DNA from: Oscarella lobularis
Lineage: Eukaryota; Porifera; Homoscleromorpha; Homosclerophorida; Oscarellidae
Length of the DNA stretch: 64,000 nucleotides
Direction: 5' to 3'
Assembly: GCF_947507565.1 (NCBI RefSeq)
Contig: NC_089181.1
Location: 2,675,614-2,739,613, forward strand
Position 1 is the stretch's first letter. Every line of letters starts with the position of its first letter. Positions 44,641 through 56,100 of the stretch are shown piece by piece. Made by a program: the position numbers and the translations under genes. Below the pieces are notes generated by a model. It was not told the origin of the DNA. It did no database searches and saw only the letters and a program-made list of their open reading frames with translations.

Positions 44641-46641
44641 ATGGTAAGCTGTCGCGACGACCGGAATCGAAAGAAAAGCGAAAGACGCCCGCTTTCGACC
44701 CGCAGTCGACCGAACCGGCCAGTTTGAGCCGCGGAACGGAGGTGAGCGCTAAGTACAAGGGCGCCTTTTGCGAAGCGACCGTGAAAGAAGTGAAAAAACT
44801 CGTCAAATGCAAGGTAAAACGCCGAAAAAGGGGAGAAAACAAAGAAAGGGGGAGCCGATCGTTCTTTCGTGCACGCTCTTAGATCAACTTCAAAGGAAAG
44901 GGAATGCACACGGTTCTCGATGACAACGTCAAGTGGAAAGGATCGCCAAAAGTGAGCAAAAAGCGCGAGGGCCCCCTTCTGTTTTCGAATATTTTCGTTT
45001 CTTGGGAACTTTCGAAAAGGTGGGCGTTACGGTCGAAGCGAGGCACCCGGATGGATCTTGGACGCACGGCACCGTGCTCAAAATCGCCGACGCGAGCACG
45101 TACACAGTCGGTACGTATTTCAAATTCAAAAATTCGAAAATTCAACGTTCGGTGTAGTTTTTGACGACGGTGACGAACGGACGTTAAAACGAACGTCGCT
45201 CTGCTTGAAGGGAGAAAAACATTTCAACGAAAGCGAGGTGATAAAAATAAAAGTTTTAAAATATTCATTTATTTTTCTCTTCGCAAGACCCTCGATCATC
45301 TTCCACTGACAAATCCCGAATGTCACAGCTTACTTCAGGCAAAGTTACTTTGAGAATTAAATAATGTATAATTAATAGTCATTTTTTAGGGGATGACACC
45401 CGGAAAGAAGACAAGGAGAAGACGTAAACCGAGCGTAACTGCAAGTATGACTCTCGACGAGGATACAGATGAGACTGGCGACGGATCTGGCGCGTTGATC
45501 GTCTCTTCGAACGTCGCTGCCGCCGGTGGAAGCGGAAAAAAAGTTGATTTCGGCGAATCTCACGTTGGCGACGTGAGATCATATTATTGATCGTCAAATA
45601 AATAATTTGAACACGGAAATGTTTTTTGGAAGGTCGTTTTTATTGAGAATGGAGAGAGGAGATCGAGAACGTGGATTCCCGTGCTGGTAAGTGCACCGTC
45701 GTAGCAATTTTGTATATCTCTATGTATTGCGTTCTATATAGATTGTTCCAAGGAATTTGGCCGAGGATTATGATTTGTCGTCGCCTGATCAGTGTCTCGT
45801 GCGTTCGTTCAAAGACGGAAAATTGTGAGTGTTTGATTGACGTAAGCGTTTGGGTTGCTAGAACGTTTCGTTTTCTTGCAGTTCCGTCGCTCACGTAAGC
45901 GAAACGAGGAAATTCTCTAAGGACTGCCACCCGCTATCATCGATGCTCAAAGGGGAATTTCCCACGTGTAAACAAGGTGCGTGTGGAGATGGGAGCCTTC
46001 GAGAAGAGGGAGGCAAACTTCAATTATTAGCTAACGAGAGAGCATTGCATTACTTGGAAACAAAAGAATTGCCTTGGGATATGAATTTAGTATTGCCGAA
46101 GGTATGGATAGAGTATATACTGTAAGGCTTTCTTTGGGAAACGTTCTCTCGTTTCCAGATTCACGTTGAAGAGGATCGTGATTACAAGGAAGCCAGGGAT
46201 TCGTTCTTGAAGCAATTGCACAAATTTATGGATGAAAGAGGTGAAGAGAAGGCTGGCTACGTTTTCTACGAATTTCAGTTTTTTTTCTCTCCTCACAGGG
46301 AGTCCCATTGAGAAGTTGCCTTTATTGGGCGGTCACATGCTCGATCTCTACCGTCTGTACATCACAGTTAAAGAAATAGGAGGAATGACTGAAGTCAGCG
46401 CAACGAAATGTTAGAGAGAAAAAGTCATTATTTCGGATTCTTTCCATAGGTGACAAAGCTAATGAAGTGGCCAGAAGTTTACTCCCAGATGAACATTCCC
46501 GTCACCGCAGCAACGCCTGCCGCAGACATCAAGATAGCATACCGAAAGTACCTCTATCCCTATGAAGCGTACGATGATTCACAGAGGAAATCGTCGTCGA
46601 CGCCGTCAAAGAAGGCTCCGCCGCCCCCTTCGCCTCCCTCT

Positions 46642-46684
<43 letters not shown>

Positions 46685-48747
46685 TGCCGCTGCCGCCTGA
46701 AGAAACGGCAGCGACTGAGAAAAAATCATCGGAAGAGGAAGTGGGAAATGCTAAGATTAATCAGGAGGAAGATGAACTTGAAGAGGAGAAATCTTACGGT
46801 GTTTTTCCTCTCACTCATGCACGATTTTTTTTAACTTTGTGCTGTTCTTTAGAGGATGAAATGTTCAACGATAACGACGACGGTGGACCCGAGGAGGAGG
46901 AAGAGGATGATGATGATGAGGATGATGAGGATGACGACGACGATGAGGACGACGATAATTTTCGGTGAGTAAAATCGTCTATGTGTTGTCGGCAAATTAA
47001 TCTCTCTCCTTTAGTGGTTTCAAAGCGTCTGATTTGGAAATGCAGCCTTATTCGGTTGGAGACAATATTCGCGTGCATTATGGCCGAGGACGAAGCAGTA
47101 CGGAATACGAAGCGAAAGTAAAAAGAAAACAAGAAGAAAAGGGAACTTTTTTCTATATGTCAAATTTCTTAGATTGTCAAGATTGCGGACGGAAGTAGAC
47201 GAGGATCGCGATACTTGGTTCACTACCACGGCTGGAATACGCGATTCGACGAATGGATAGTGAACGATCGGATATTGGGAAAGAGCACGAGTTCAAGACA
47301 TTCAAGACGAAGAAGCATGGGCCCAGCGGGAAAAGTAAGAATCGATTCAAAAAAATAGACGCAGATACCTGTTTGATGCGGCGGTTGGGGTTGATTTTAG
47401 AATGGGAAAATGGGTCGGTTAAGTGCCACAGGGACTCGAAGGACTCGGTCTCGATCTCAGCAGAATTCTTTGCCGTTGGGGAGCGGGAGTGGACGGATGA
47501 ATAGGAAACGAGAGCGAAAGGCGAGTTCAGGTGGCGGCAATGGGTTGGAAGGTGCGTGAATTGGGAGAGGGAAGCCCGGGGGTTTGTCACACTTTTTTTG
47601 GTCTTTCAGATTTGAAGAGTGGCTTGATAAAGCGACGAAAGACGAGCCCTTCTTCGTTGTCTTCGCGAGAGGAGGACCAAAGCGGTGCCGTCATGAAGGT
47701 GGATTCGATGGAAGGAGAAGCGACGAAACAGAAGCCGGAAGAGGAGAAAACGGAGAACTCGTCCGAAGAGAAGAAGGACAAGGCGGAGAAAAAAAACGAA
47801 GCTGAAGACAGCATCAAAGAGAAAGAAGAAGAAAACGTGAAATCTGGTAAGGAGAAAGATACAGAAAAGGTTGCCTCCTTGGCGGCGGCTCTGCCAAAGG
47901 AAACGAACGTAAAAGTCGTCGCCGCCGCCGATAGCAGCATTTCCTTTCCGTCGCCACGATCATCTCCTGATAGTCAGGAAGTGTCCGCTGCGATGTCATC
48001 CGCATCCGTTTCCCTGTCTTCGTCTTCGGTATCGTCGTCGTCAGCAGTGACTACGGCGACGGCGCCTTTTGAACCCCCTTCGTCAGTTTCGCCGTATGAT
48101 TTGAATTCGTCGTCGTCATTGAACAGTGGCGACGGCGGCGGCGGCGCACATATCGCTGCAATGGCAACGGGAACGGAGATGGCCGTTGACGTGGAATCGC
48201 CGGATAGTCCGGTTCTTCCCAAAGCGACGACAACGACGATAGGAAAGGGAAGCCGATCGACGTCGAATCGAGCTCCGGCTCAGACTCCGCCGTCGCGGAA
48301 GCGCGGAGGACGACGGAAAACGTCGGCGAGTACGGCAGCGAAGCGGAAAGAAGCGGCAGGCAGTTGCAGTAGCAGCAGCCCAAATAGCGACGATGAAATT
48401 TCTCATATCAGATTGCCCACTTTTGACTTGGCCGATATTCCGGCCAATCCGAAGTACATAGTCAATTTCAGTAAGAAAAAAATAGTGCTGGATGGTCAGT
48501 TGAGGCGATTTTTGTTCATTTTTTAGCTGACACGACTACCGGTCCTGAACGAATAGCGATACTGCGCAAGAAGATGGATGAAATGCGGTCCGACTACGCT
48601 AAATTAAAAGCGGAGGTAGCGAGCATTGATCGAAAGCGAAAACGAGCAAAACGCCGACAGAAAGAAAAGCGGAAAGCTGCCGCCGCTGCTGCAGCGGAGG
48701 TTGCCACGGCGACAACAACAACAAACATCAGCGAGGAAAAGTTGTAA
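44641..48747 (+). CDS. ARID4: ARID4A/B (RBBP1)-type chromatin protein
   Basis: The coding part of exon 1 is only the ATG at 44641-44643, directly followed by a GT donor; exon 2 (44705-) continues '[19 protein letters not shown]'. Tudor-like block: '[17 protein letters not shown]', '[20 protein letters not shown]'-type sequence and '[11 protein letters not shown]'. Then the RBB1NT region (45.6-46.1 kb), the ARID DNA-binding domain '[20 protein letters not shown]' to '[14 protein letters not shown]', a poly-Pro run and acidic runs, the chromo-barrel '[19 protein letters not shown]' and '[17 protein letters not shown]', a Ser-rich stretch, and a C-terminal coiled coil. ARID4 proteins bridge RB and the SIN3-HDAC complex. 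The intron 45339-45389 has a GC donor. Confidence 0.95.
46618..46695 (+). repeat. CCG microsatellite encoding poly-proline in ARID4
   Basis: Uninterrupted CCG triplets in the ARID4 exon after the ARID domain give more than ten consecutive prolines. A second low-complexity tract (GAT/GAC, 46895-46960) encodes poly-Asp/Glu in the next exon. Both are length-unstable sequence types. Confidence 0.8.
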
Positions 48748-48967
48748 GAATTAAGCGGCTCTGGTTTTTGTACAAAAGACAGTATAGAAAAAGTCGTTCT
48801 ATAACGGTGAGATTTTAATTTGAACTGATCAGTGCAGTAGCTTCTGTAGAATACCTCCTCCCCTTCCTCTTCTTCAACACGCGTCAACGTTGGCAGTAAT
48901 TTATTTTCTTTCCAATATTTCTCAATAGTTTTATGGAAGAAATGTTACAGTAACTCCCTCTTCCTTT

Positions 48968-50255
48968 TTAGCTTACGCTGCAAACTTTGCTGCTCACGCG
49001 TTCCGTCTTTTCAAGGTCTTTTCTCGCCGCCGCCGTCGCCGCCGCCTCTTGGCTTAGCATGCGTCGTCTCCGGCGAGCGTCGGGACTTCGTTTCTGTCGC
49101 CGTTTCGTGGGGCTCGCATCTTGTTTTGCCTTCGCCGACGAATCCTCTTCGAATTCTTTGTACTTTTTGACTTGATTTAAGGCGAGTTCAAGTTGAGCTT
49201 GAAAGTGAGCAGCGAGGCTTTCGAGTTCTTCATTTTCCTGCTCACTTTCAAGAATCTCGAGAACGAAATAATTACGTATAGACTATCTATTGTATTATAT
49301 ACTTGTTTCTGTAGTTGAACGATTTCCTGTTCAAAATTCTGCCCTTCGATCTCGTGAGACACAATCTCTTCTCTGAGATGGACCACTTCTTCGTTGATTC
49401 GTCTCAGATGGTCTGTGTCTTGACTATAGCAGTCAGACTTCCAACACGACAAGCACCTCTTCATTCTACGAGACCTACTTGTCCGTTGCTTGAATCAAAT
49501 CCTGTTTCATTTTCTCTCTTTTTCCCTGAAGGTCTTTGCGTCTCGTCTCAATCTCGTCCTGCCGGTGTAGCAACGCTTCTTCCCTTCTCATGAGAAATCC
49601 CTCCATTTTCGCCAGCTAAAGAGAGATAATAATCTTCGTTTATGACGTCAAAACTACTCTGAATTACCTCTGCAGATTGTTCCGTAAGGCGTTCCCACAG
49701 ACGTTGAGTTTCTTCTGTTTCTTGCGAGACTCGGCGCTACGCAATCAAATATCGTCTCATCAATTGAGTGAGCGGCTTGAGCACCTTCTCTTTCTCCTGC
49801 TGTTGACGCTGTTCATTGAGTCGATTTCTCTCCGTCAATTCCTTGAGTTCGTCATCGTATCGCGCTCTAATTCTTCTCTATACGTACGAGAGATGCAGTC
49901 GGTAAGCTCTCTTACGTCAATATTGCTCTTTCGGCGTCAATTTCGTCTTTTGTAGCCTGAAGAATGTCGCTCAATTTTTTTATTTCCTCGTCAGAGCCGA
50001 GCGTCTATATTTCGAATATTTCACCAACAACTCGAGCTTTCAGTATGTTGCCTGAAGTTTGTGTCTCTCGTTCAGATCCTCGATAGCCGATTTTTGCTGA
50101 TGCAATTCTTCAGAGATCGACTTTTCGACTTCGCGTCGCGTTTTCTCCAAGTCTCGCACCTAAGCTTCGATTCCAGACTTGTGCGATAAGAAACAAACGC
50201 GCAGTACTTCGGATTCGAGTCGAAAAACTCGTCTCATCTCGGCTTCAACTTCCAT
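48968..50255 (-). CDS. Coiled-coil protein, family not identified
   Basis: Start at 50253-50255 (MEVEAEMRRVFRLESEVLR). Eight or so exons encode an almost continuous coiled coil: 'DLEKTRREVEKSISEELHQQ', 'IRARYDDELKELTERNRLN', 'RRVSQETEETQRLWERLTEQ', 'LRRINEEVVHLREEIVSHEI'. A basic C-terminus (PTKRRQKRSPDARRRR) and an Ala-rich end finish at 48968-48970. Such proteins are often centrosomal or ciliary, but nothing diagnostic is seen. Head-to-head with the NHL+BTB gene (107 bp). Exon edges approximate. Confidence 0.6.
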
Positions 50256-50362
50256 AGCTACGAGGATAAACACACTAGCGCGAGAACGAGCCGCGCCCCC
50301 CAGCTCAAAGCGACATCCGGAGAAAATTAAAATCAAAAGAAAACACGTTCGGAACGGGTCGC

Positions 50363-51942
50363 ATGGCAGAAGGCTGCGTTCGGACACTCGCTCGCAGCGA
50401 AACGAATGGTGCTCCCGAATTCGGCGATCTGAAAAGCGTCGTGCTCACGAAAGACCGTCGACTCATCGCGACGGACTGCGGAAAGCATTGCCTGTGGCAA
50501 ATCGACGTGAAGACAGGAAAATGCAGTCTACACGCAGGACGAGTCGGCATCCCGGGTTACGAAGACGGGCTGCCTGATGAAGCGACGTTTACAAAGCCAA
50601 GCGGTATTTGCGAAGGCCGAAACGACTACAGCAGCTTGCTCTTCGTCACAGACGAAAAACGATTCGTGCAGGTAAGCAGATGCGCGTGTTGACACCTGAC
50701 AGCATGTGCTGCGTATTACCATATATGGCAAACCAGATAACGCGCGACGGGCGCGCCGAAACAATCGAAATATCCGATGAAAGCAGCGGCAGCGCCGAAT
50801 TTATCCATTCTACGGACGACGGCCAGTTTTTCTTCACAAGCGCCGCCAAGCCGGACAAAATTTTCACCGCGTTCGATCAAAGCTGCTTCATCCGTTCCAG
50901 TCCGTGCGCGCAACTGCGTCAAATGGCGTGCGACTGGCGCGGAACCTTGCACGTAATCGACAGCGCCAATCAGCGCGTCGGACTCGTGACGACAGAAGAC
51001 GACGGCGCAGTCACGACGATATGGGCCGCCGAAACGCTAGGCCTTTGCAGACCCACGGGACTAGCGATCGGCATCGACGGTTATTTCTACATTGCCGACA
51101 CGGGCAATCATTGCATATCCATGGTGGAAATCAAAATGGGACGTCCAACGGGACGTCCAATGACCCTGTGCGGTCTGCCCAAGGCAAAGGGATGCGTCGA
51201 TGCAAAGGGAAGTGCAGCTCGACTCGATCATCCCTACTCTCTAGCGTTAGATCCTTTTCGAAATGTCCTCTATTTCACAGAACCAAAAGCCATTCGAGAG
51301 GTCTCCCTAATCTATCACCATCCGTCGTTTGATACGTGTATGATTGAATCGTCTCTGCGTACCGACCTGCAAGCTCTGCTTGAGTCATCAGCTCCTCTCG
51401 GCACATTCAAGTTCATTGTAGGGGATCAGGCCTTTTCTGCACCCAAGTGCATCCTGGCAGCTCGATGCAACTACTTCAAGTCAATGATAGAATCGGGCTT
51501 AAAGGAAGCCATTGAGAACGAGGTCTCCAATTAGCCAGTCCATCCTGCAAAAATTTCGAAGGAATTTATAATATTTTTCTCGTGACAGGTTGTCGTCAAG
51601 GATACGACGTGCGACGCATTGAAAGCCGTTCTCGCTTACGTCGTAACGGATCGATACGACATCGATTCGCCAGAGCCGATCGAGCCGGTGTACGCTCTCG
51701 CTCATCGTTACGGCGTCGAGAAATTGGTGTCTTTGTGTCGCGCGCACATGGTGCAGTCGCTCTCGTTTGCTAACGTGTTTGAGCGAGTAGAATTCGGCCA
51801 GGCCTATAACGACGATCAGCTCGTGCGATCGTGCGCAGAGCTGATTGCACGCAATCTGAAAGCCGTTCTGGAGCTCGAAGGCTTCTCCGAACTCAACAAA
51901 GACATCTATTTGCAAATACTCAAAGTTTCCTCATACATGTAG
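50363..51942 (+). CDS. NHL-repeat plus BTB/POZ domain fusion protein
   Basis: Exons 50363-50671, 50737-51522 and 51589-51942 give 482 aa. The N-terminal ~310 residues are a beta-propeller with NHL-type units ('SGICEGRNDYSSLLFVTDE', 'PTGLAIGIDGYFYIADTGN', 'LDHPYSLALDPFRNVLYFTE'). The C-terminal ~150 residues form a BTB domain: 'GTFKFIVGDQAFSAPKCILA', 'YFKSMIESGLKEA', 'VYALAHRYGVEKLVSLCRAH'. BTB proteins commonly act as substrate adaptors of Cullin-3 ligases, and Kelch propellers are the usual partner; here an NHL propeller takes that place and precedes the BTB. An adaptor role is inferred. Confidence 0.85.
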
Positions 51943-52050
51943 CCGCGTTCAATGTTTCTTTTGCGTTCGTATCCGGGCTGGCGTTATCTGTAATCACGCA
52001 CGCTAAAGTTTGTGTTTGAGGTGACGGACAAAGGTCAACTTAGGTCAGCT

Positions 52051-53099
52051 ATGGGTTCGACCGTGTCGCGGAGCGATTTTGAGTGGAAATACGACGAAGA
52101 ACCGCACTCAACGCGTCGCAGAGAGATCATGAGTAGGTCTTCCGAACTCCGGCGCGCAGTTCCACCAGCTAGCCAGCCGGCTTTTTGTCTATAGAAAAGT
52201 ATCCCCACGTGCGAAAGCTCTTCGGCGTCGATCCGTGGTTCAAATGGCACGTCGCGCTACTCGTCTTTCTTCAGGTGGGAGCGTGCCTACTCATACGCTC
52301 TTACCCGAGCATCTCGTGGCTCTCGATCGCGATCGGCGCCTACTGGTTCGGCGGCGTAATCAATCTCTCGATGATGCTCGCCATACACGACATCGCGCAC
52401 AACACGGCGTTCGGCCAGCGCCGTTTCTTCGCCAATCGTCTCTTCGGCATCTTCGCCAATCTTCCGATCATCGTCCCGTTCGCCTCCTCGTTCAAACGCT
52501 ATCACATCGAACACCATCGCTATCTCGGCATCGAGCGCGTCGATCCCGATCTTCCGACGCGAATGGAGGCGCGATTTTTCACGTCGACGACGCGCAAGGT
52601 GCTCTGGCTCATATGCCAGCCTCTTCTCTATCCCATACGCCCGCTCTGCGTTCGTTCGAAACGTCTCACCCATCTCGAATACGCCAATATGGTTATCCAA
52701 TTTATTTTCAATTTTTGGGTTCTGCTCTTCTGCGGCGTCAAGGCGTTCACCTACATGTTCGCCGGTTCGCTCGTCTCCATGGGAATTCATCCCATGGCCG
52801 GGCACTTCATTTCCGAACATTTCGTGTTTGAAGACATAGGCGGCGGCGACACGTTTTCCTATTATGGGCCCATGAATCCCATTACGTTCAACGTTGGCTA
52901 TCACATGGAACATCACGATTTGCCCTATGTTGCCGGTCGACACTTGCCTGCACTCAAAGATCTTGCACCCGAGTACTACGACACACTTCCCCAGCACCGC
53001 TCTTGGACCAAAGTCCTGTGGGACTTTGTCTTCGATCCATCCAGCGGTCCATATGCACGTGTGAAGCGACCGACTCGCGAAGATGCTCATCACACGTAA
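52051..53099 (+). CDS. DEGS1: Sphingolipid delta-4 desaturase (dihydroceramide desaturase)
   Basis: Exons 52051-52132 and 52195-53099 encode 328 aa. 'MGSTVSRSDFEWKYDEEPHS' starts the protein and carries the N-terminal Gly typical of myristoylated DEGS. Three His boxes are present: 'HDIAHN', 'HIEHHRYLG' and 'HMEHHDLPYV'. Paired membrane helices and 'GGGDTFSYYGPMNPITFNVG' match DEGS1/2. It introduces the 4,5-trans double bond that turns dihydroceramide into ceramide in the ER. The second exon is long and intronless, unlike most genes here. Whether it also hydroxylates C4 as DEGS2 does cannot be told. Confidence 0.95.
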
Positions 53100-53299
53100 C
53101 TTTAGAGAATAATCAGTTAACCTAATATTGCTATTTTGCACTTTCTCGTCTTTTTCTTCGTATATATTTATTGGTGTTAAGGCTATCTCATCTGAGTATC
53201 TCAACGTTCCAGGTGAAGGGCGCGTCTCCTCCTCGTACATCTTTTTATATATAGGTATGTATTTTAGGGCTCTTTGTACTGTATATGGGTGTGTGTCTT

Positions 53300-53800
53300 C
53301 TATTGATCTTCTTTGAGTGAGAAAGATGCTCCGCACGAGCAGCCACGTGACGCGTGCGGATTTTCCACGACCCGAAACGACGATCGAATCAGTTCTTCTT
53401 CGTAGTCGATTGTCGCTCCGTTGATGAAGTCCAGCGATACGTCGTCGGTGACGACTTTGGCACCGTCTCGTTCGAATATTCTGCAGTTACGTTCGCTAAT
53501 TTGTTACGGTGCATTTCTTTCTTTCGACACACTGTACCGATCGTCTTCATCGACTTTGCTGTCCATTGCAAATTTGTACTGGAAGCCGGAGCAGCCTCCC
53601 CCTTCGACTGTGACTCTCAGAAATTCGCCGTCTTCGCTCAATCGATTCAATTTCTGCCACGAGATCGAATTCGTCTCGTTCGGAGGCCGTGCGAGAAGCA
53701 TCCTTACCTCTACGCATCGATTAGAAAGACTTAGCAGTGTTCTACTAAGCAATCTATGTCGCAAAACGCTGTTGAGTCTGAAGAGGCGAACAGACGCCAT
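53300..53800 (-). CDS. ISCA2: Mitochondrial iron-sulfur cluster assembly protein ISCA2
   Basis: Three exons, 129 aa. An Arg-rich, Ser/Leu-rich presequence ([18 protein letters not shown]) leads into '[18 protein letters not shown]', '[12 protein letters not shown]', '[15 protein letters not shown]', '[10 protein letters not shown]' and '[11 protein letters not shown]'. The three Cys residues (GGGCSG and GCSCG) bind the cluster. ISCA2 with ISCA1 and IBA57 makes mitochondrial 4Fe-4S clusters. The intron in the middle falls inside Arg of 'DEDDR', with GT-AG ends. Convergent with DEGS (200 bp). Confidence 0.95.
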
Positions 53801-53864
53801 CGGTGTTGCCCGGATAGGGGAGGGACTGATTCAAACGTGAGATTAAACAAATAAAAAATGGACT

Positions 53865-54631
53865 TTAGTCTATTAAATGTTTTCTTTTCCCATACAAAAT
53901 CCAGACGGCCAGGCCTGCACCCAAACCAATAAGATGCCCAGCACAGGCTCCAAGAACACAAGGAATAGGCCAAACCTACGAGAAAATGTGCTAGAAGCAT
54001 GAAGAAATCACAAGGTTCCTTTAATTACCTGCCAAGGTCGTTCCCAATCCAAAGGAATGGCAGCAGCTCCCAGCCAAGTTCCTAGCAATGTGCAACAGCA
54101 TTGCCCAAGTAGAATGCACTCAGAACGGGTTCTTGGACTAAAGACAAATGACTGGTACTGAGCTATAATTTTTCTAATGTGGTTACTTACTTAGTTTTTA
54201 AGAAAATCCGGATCCATCCTTGAGAATTGTGACCAAGTAAGACAGATGCTGGTGTGACAGTCAATACAGACAACAACATGGAATAAAGAAACGTCAGCTT
54301 TACATATCTGAAAAATCATTCAGGATCACATAAGCAAAGGCATTACTGTCAAACTCACTCGAAGAAAGGAGCTCCAAATAAAACAGTCAACACGTGAAAA
54401 CAAGCTGAGCCAATGAGAGTGAACGTCAAGACATCCCCAATGGAAGACACCTGTCAATCAATCGATCACGTGACACCAGGTATTCCAACGTAGATTCGCT
54501 GCAACCTGTGATTCCCTATCTTTTCTGTGCGCTATCCAAACGAAGAAAGAAAGCAATGCGTAAAAAGCGACAAGAATCGGCAACGATTCTCTGGGATTTG
54601 AAGCGACGAACGAAACGAACGTGAAAAGCAT
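53865..54631 (-). CDS. PIGF: GPI ethanolamine-phosphate transferase subunit PIG-F
   Basis: Start at 54629-54631 (MLFTFVSFVASNPRESLP). Exons give membrane helices ('LVAFYALLSFFVWIA', 'FTLIGSACFHVLTVLFGAPF', 'FLYSMLLSVLTVTPASVLL') and the highly conserved C-terminal block 'LGTWLGAAAIPLDWERPWQ', then 'VWPIPCVLGACAGHLIGLG'. The stop is at 53865-53867. PIG-F stabilises PIG-O and PIG-G, which add ethanolamine phosphate to GPI precursors in the ER. Head-to-head with seipin, 54 bp apart. It may serve the GPI-tailed protein at 33.8-38.6 kb, though that link is only thematic. Confidence 0.93.
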
Positions 54632-54685
54632 ACGGTAGATTGCATACGGGAGTTCTCTGGCCAATCCCGTACAAAAACAAAAAAG

Positions 54686-56048
54686 ATGTTTTCTCTCTGG
54701 TCGTCCTTGCGCGACCTTTTTCCATTCGTCCGATGGATCGTCCTTCGCCTGTTTATTATCTCTATTCTGGGCTTCATCTACTTCTGGGCCTCCGTTCTTC
54801 TGTACTTCGTCTTCTATTGGTACTACATTCCGCCCGTCTATCACGTCCAACCAACGCACTTTCAATTCACGTATAAATAGATAAAGGTCTTTTTATGAAA
54901 ACATTTTTGATTGCGCATATAGGTCCGAGTGTTCTCACTCGCTGAGACCCGTGTGCTCGTTTCCTCGAGCCGAAGTTTCGCTGAGAAATGTGAGAAGCAT
55001 CCAGCGGCGAGAAAGTGCGCGAAAACGCGTATTTTTTGCAGGTTTTGCTTTCCGGTGAAATGTACAGCGCGTCTGTTAGCTTAGATCTTCCTGATTCGCA
55101 TCTGAATCGAAATATAGGCGAGCCCGCGCAAATGTTTGAATTATTGTAGATTGAAAAAATTACTAGGTATGTTTATGGTAAATTTGACGCTTTATTCTGA
55201 AAGCCAAGAAATTCTCCTGGCAACAGGAAGACACGTATGTACAGAAAAAAACCCCCTTGGTGTCTTCTTATACGAATGTTTTTTTAAAGTTTCTTCTGAA
55301 GTACCAGTCAACTCTAATAAGGCTTATGTCTAAAATTGTTTATGCCTTTCCATTGATTCTTGGGTTCACCGAAGAGAAGCAGACCCTGTCAGCAAAAATA
55401 CTAGAAAGCTACATTGATGATGCAGTGAGAGTAGCAAAATCAATAATACCGTATTTTTATTACCATTTGACATTAGCATAATCCAGCTGCATTTGCTGCA
55501 ATTACAATCACTTCAAGGAATCTTGAGGTTTATAGAGGAACCGTTCGATTTGAGGCTCATTTCTCTGGGCTAAGGCAAGTTTAGTTTCCATTTAAAAATC
55601 CCTTATTTCATATCATTTTATTCTCATAGATACCTGATGTATTACTGGCCAATTACAACAGCGGTCTACATGATAGGCAATATGGTTTTTCTGATGCTAC
55701 TTGGAACTATTCTACTCTGGTTTGCCATGGTCACGCTTTGGCTCGCAAATGATAATCAGCAACAGCGGCGACAGCAACGCGCGCCCAATCAAAGACCTCT
55801 TCAGGCTGAAAGACCAACTCAACAGCAGATGCAGAGATCTAGCTCGTCGGCTCGTCTGACTACTCTACATGCTTCTCAAGGTATCAAACAGTTCTAGTAC
55901 AGATATCTTCTTTGACTCTGATTTTTTTGAAGGGGATGATGGTGACGTCCACTCTGATGAGAGCGGTTCTGGGTCGAGAGCCGTTCTTCGAAGAAGAAGA
56001 GGATTTCGAATAAACGACGACGACGTCGACGACGACGAAATCAATTGA
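54686..56048 (+). CDS. BSCL2: Seipin, lipid-droplet biogenesis protein
   Basis: Start at 54686. N-terminal helix 'RLFIISILGFIYFWASVLLY', then 'FYWYYIPPVYHVQPTHFQF' as in seipins. Lumenal beta-sandwich blocks: 'LRPVCSFPRAEVSLRN', 'SASVSLDLPDSHLNRNIG', 'MFMVNLTLYSES', 'FPLILGFTEEKQTL', 'VYRGTVRFEAHFSGLRYLM'. The second membrane helix (GNMVFLMLLGTILLWFAMV) precedes a Gln/Arg-rich tail and an acidic C-terminus ending at 56048. Seipin oligomers mark ER sites where lipid droplets form. AIDA follows 52 bp downstream on the same strand. Confidence 0.93.
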
Positions 56049-56100
56049 TCTATATGGCATTTTAGTCAGATTCCATTTATTAACGCACGTCAGCTCGAAC

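Noticed and set aside
46529-46729. Poly-Ala open frame on the minus strand
   Set aside because: Antisense of the ARID4 CCG/poly-Pro tract; a product of the microsatellite only.
52287-53336. 349-residue open frame on the minus strand
   Set aside because: It is antisense to the DEGS desaturase exon; the plus strand has all three His boxes and a full family match, so this is a codon-bias shadow.
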